From NCBI GenBank assembly GCA_023379345.1, contig JAMCUV010000013.1, positions 1 through 7,183 on the forward strand: a stretch of 7,183 nucleotides of DNA, in the 5' to 3' direction. Each line of letters opens with the position of its first letter. Position 1 is the stretch's first letter. This document shows, one piece after another, positions 5,130 to 7,183 of the stretch. Position numbers and translations under genes: made by a program. The stretch is from Thermoplasmatota archaeon (GTDB lineage: Archaea; Thermoplasmatota; Thermoplasmata; Thermoplasmatales; Thermoplasmataceae). Below the pieces are notes generated by a model. It did not search any database, was not told where the DNA came from, and saw only the letters and a list, made by a program, of their open reading frames with translations.

Positions 5130-6635
5130 CTACTCTTCGGGCTGCTTGACTGCCGATCCTGCAGCCTTCCATGAACGAAGTGCGCCTCCCTGGAGAAATG
5201 CCAGATTATTGAGTGCCTGATGAGTGGCATACCACATGATGGGAAGCATCACAAGCCATGCAATGATTGAGAATTCAGTCTGGCCTGAAAGGGTGAATGA
5301 TGGCCATATTGCTCTCTGCAGTCTGTCAGTAATGTAAAAAATTGTCAGTGGAAGCAGGCTGAATACAACTGTGATGTATTCATTGAACACATACCTGTCA
5401 TTCCTGTCCAGCATTGAGTAGGCTGTACCCAGAAGCACTCCCCCAGCGAATCCTGAAATGGTCATTACACCGAAAATAGCGGGTGAATGGAAAGCCGCCT
5501 CAGTCATGAATGGTAGGAACCAAACTACAGGGATGATTGTTCCAAGAATTGCCATTCCCGAACTGATCCATCTTGAAGATCCGCGGTATGGAATTATGCG
5601 GAAAAGCTCAACCATGAATACGTATCCAACCAGTACCATCAGCATGTTGGAAAGGAAGAAAAACAGCGCATATCTCTGCCAGGAATAGTAAATACCTATT
5701 GTGAATACCAATGGCACAGAGATAAGTATGAAGGCGACAAATGCGATCTTAAGTGTTTTCACGCCTTTCCATCTATCCGGCATGAAAATTGTGACGTAAT
5801 GTTTCCTCCTGTAGAGCCTTGAGACCAGTAAATATGTGCCAGCCAGGAGGGCAGCACTTACAAATATCATGGGAACAAGAATCTCATCAATCAGGAGAAT
5901 GCTCACGGCTGGAAGGAGAGCAATAAAACTCTCGCACTGGCAACTGAGCGCACCAGTCAAACCATATACGGCAACACCAAGTCTGTTGGAGAATGACTTG
6001 TGGCCAGTCAGGTATGTGATTATCTCATGGTAATTCTCAGAAACAAGTGCTGCTATTCCGAAGAATAGAACAAGTTCAACGGGGCTAAGTATCATATTGA
6101 TCTTTGTTGAAAGAACAGTTATGCCAAACTTTTCAAGAAGTGGCACCTTGAGGCCGATGAATACGAACATGGAAGCTGTACTCTCAATTGTCACAGGAAA
6201 TCCAGGGGGCTGATTTGCCGGTCCCACAATACTCCCGATTATGGCCATCAGAGTTAGCGTGATGAAAAAAGTGGGGATTCTGACCTTAAGGTCTCCTGTG
6301 TCCCTGATGGAGAGAACATAGTAAATAAGAAATAGCACCAGGGAGGATACAAGCATGAAGAATTGTGGAAAAGCTATGAACGCAACAGTAAGGAATAGGA
6401 GGAATGTAAGTGTGAAAGATGCGAGGTAAAGCTGAAGAGGGTGCCAGAATTTCATGAAGACAGGCTGAAGCACATAGAATGACACCATGATTGCGACAAT
6501 TATTATGATTGAACGCAAGGCTGCGGTATCGACTACAAGGTCTCCAAGCTTGTAAGCCATAAGTATAGAAATAAAAAACAGGATAAAACTCAAGGAGAAT
6601 GCAAGTGCCTCCAGGGTTTTCCTCTGATTCAACAT
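5130..6635 (-). CDS. Polytopic membrane protein of unknown function, 501 residues
   Basis: I do not recognise the family. The protein is strongly hydrophobic, with roughly 13-14 predicted membrane segments (about 11-28, 40-60, 69-88, 92-110, 121-137, 187-199, 220-245, 252-271, 296-316, 322-342, 358-378, 386-404, 420-435, 455-470). There is no soluble domain of note. A striking feature is the only pair of cysteines, Cys232-Gln-Cys234-Glu235, inside a hydrophobic stretch (TGALSCQCESFIALLPA); acidic residues Asp250 and Glu251 lie near. CxC motifs in membranes can bind metals, and the gene is next to the copper pump, but it is transcribed toward it, so a copper role is only a possibility. It may be a transporter or an oxidase-associated subunit. 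A TATA-like box 28 bases before the ATG and no ribosome site suggest a leaderless transcript separate from the upstream gene. Confidence 0.85.
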   Translation of the reverse strand: MLNQRKTLEALAFSLSFILFFISILMAYKLGDLVVDTAALRSIIIIVAIMVSFYVLQPVFMKFWHPLQLYLASFTLTFLLFLTVAFIAFPQFFMLVSSLVLFLIYYVLSIRDTGDLKVRIPTFFITLTLMAIIGSIVGPANQPPGFPVTIESTASMFVFIGLKVPLLEKFGITVLSTKINMILSPVELVLFFGIAALVSENYHEIITYLTGHKSFSNRLGVAVYGLTGALSCQCESFIALLPAVSILLIDEILVPMIFVSAALLAGTYLLVSRLYRRKHYVTIFMPDRWKGVKTLKIAFVAFILISVPLVFTIGIYYSWQRYALFFFLSNMLMVLVGYVFMVELFRIIPYRGSSRWISSGMAILGTIIPVVWFLPFMTEAAFHSPAIFGVMTISGFAGGVLLGTAYSMLDRNDRYVFNEYITVVFSLLPLTIFYITDRLQRAIWPSFTLSGQTEFSIIAWLVMLPIMWYATHQALNNLAFLQGGALRSWKAAGSAVKQPEE

Positions 6636-6659
6636 ATGCTACCAAAAATAAAGAGTGGG

Positions 6660-6667
6660 ATATTTAG
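6660..6667 (-). promoter_or_regulatory. Candidate TATA box of the 501-residue membrane protein gene
   Basis: The minus strand reads CTAAATAT, centred about 28 bases before the ATG at 6635, in the 36-base gap after the upstream gene's stop. The distance fits a leaderless archaeal start. A second T-rich stretch, CTTTATTTTT, lies closer and is too near for a TATA box. Confidence 0.45.
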
Positions 6668-6671
6668 GCTA

Positions 6672-7183
6672 TCATTCATGATAAATGGTAGCCCTGTACA
6701 TTCTCAAAACCGCACCGCCGATCAGCAATATTACACCCAGCCCAATTGCGTACAGAGAAGTTTTGAACACAGTGTCAGGATTGATTACGGAAATCTCAAA
6801 GAGTATGAATATGGCTGAAGCTGTAAATCCTGAACCTGCAAGTGTGTATGCATTCTTGCTCATCGGCTTGTATACATCAGGACGCTGAGGGAAGATACCC
6901 CTGGAAATGGCGATCACAACTGCAGCGGAGATTGCCGTGACCATAACTGTGAGTATCATTGAGATTGTGTACAGAAGTGACGGCGATCTGACATCCGCAA
7001 GTATGAGCATCCCGGATCCGAATGCGGAAACTGCCATTATGGCCATGGTTACAAAAGCCCAGGGCGCGTTTCGAACATGAATCTTTTCTTTTTTCATTGC
7101 GTCCGCTATAACCCAGGTGAGTGAAATGATTGCAATGCCAGGCAGGAAGAAGAACAGCGCAACCTTCCAGTTTGCTATTGCAA
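6672..7183 (-). CDS. Membrane protein of unknown function, N terminus outside window
   Basis: The ATG at 7097 gives 141 residues, but the same frame stays open upstream through all 28 further codons to the right edge. Those codons encode a clear membrane helix (ANWKVALFFFLPGIAIISLTW), so 7097 is very probably an internal Met and the true start lies beyond the window. The visible 169 residues hold about five membrane segments, with short polar loops such as MKKEKIHVRNAPW and RGIFPQRPDVYKPMSKNAY and a short C-terminal tail ending RMYRATIYHE. I recognise no family. Both it and the downstream 501-residue protein are multi-spanning and co-directional, 36 bases apart, and could work together, although a promoter-like box lies between them. 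Confidence 0.8.
   Translation of the reverse strand, partial: AIANWKVALFFFLPGIAIISLTWVIADAMKKEKIHVRNAPWAFVTMAIMAVSAFGSGMLILADVRSPSLLYTISMILTVMVTAISAAVVIAISRGIFPQRPDVYKPMSKNAYTLAGSGFTASAIFILFEISVINPDTVFKTSLYAIGLGVILLIGGAVLRMYRATIYHE

Noticed and set aside
1..7183. CRISPR array, insertion sequence, tRNA or rRNA
   Set aside because: I looked for regularly spaced repeats, transposase motifs with terminal repeats, and cloverleaf-like sequences on both strands and saw none.

Overview
The window looks archaeal and most resembles Thermoplasmatales (Thermoplasma/Ferroplasma relatives). The nicotinate phosphoribosyltransferase agrees, from memory, in length and N-terminal layout with the Thermoplasma acidophilum enzyme. 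Several genes have a TATA-like box about 25-30 bases before the start codon and no Shine-Dalgarno, which is the leaderless archaeal pattern. The copper genes match the archaeal TRASH-domain copper cluster known from Sulfolobus (copT/copM/copA) and Ferroplasma. The species cannot be fixed from the sequence alone.

Layout. Bases 1-1510 (+) hold the end of a nicotinamidase gene and a complete nicotinate phosphoribosyltransferase gene, 7 bases apart. Together they form the NAD salvage route nicotinamide -> nicotinate -> nicotinate mononucleotide. Converging on them is a small DUF488/YeaO-type gene (1528-1881, -). About 300 bases of AT-rich DNA with no convincing gene follow.

Bases 2179-5119 are a copper-handling locus. 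It has a 46-residue YHS/TRASH protein (+), a winged-helix regulator with a C-terminal TRASH domain (-), and a P1B-1 copper-exporting ATPase (+) that carries a YHS/TRASH domain at its N terminus instead of the usual heavy-metal-associated domain. Each protein therefore has one copy of the same cysteine metal site. The likely logic is a sensor (regulator), a carrier or buffer (small protein) and an exporter (ATPase). Regulator and pump are divergent around one nearly symmetric TATA box, ATATTATA, flanked by three copies of ACATTKT.

Bases 5130-7183 (-) encode two polytopic membrane proteins of unknown function. The first is complete (501 residues, a CQCE motif in a membrane segment). The second runs off the right edge, and its reading frame stays open to the last base. 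Two starts differ from the longest-ORF choice: the phosphoribosyltransferase most likely starts at ATG 332 rather than GTG 299, and the regulator at GTG 2957 rather than GTG 3020. The 46-residue gene is short enough to be missed by a length cutoff.
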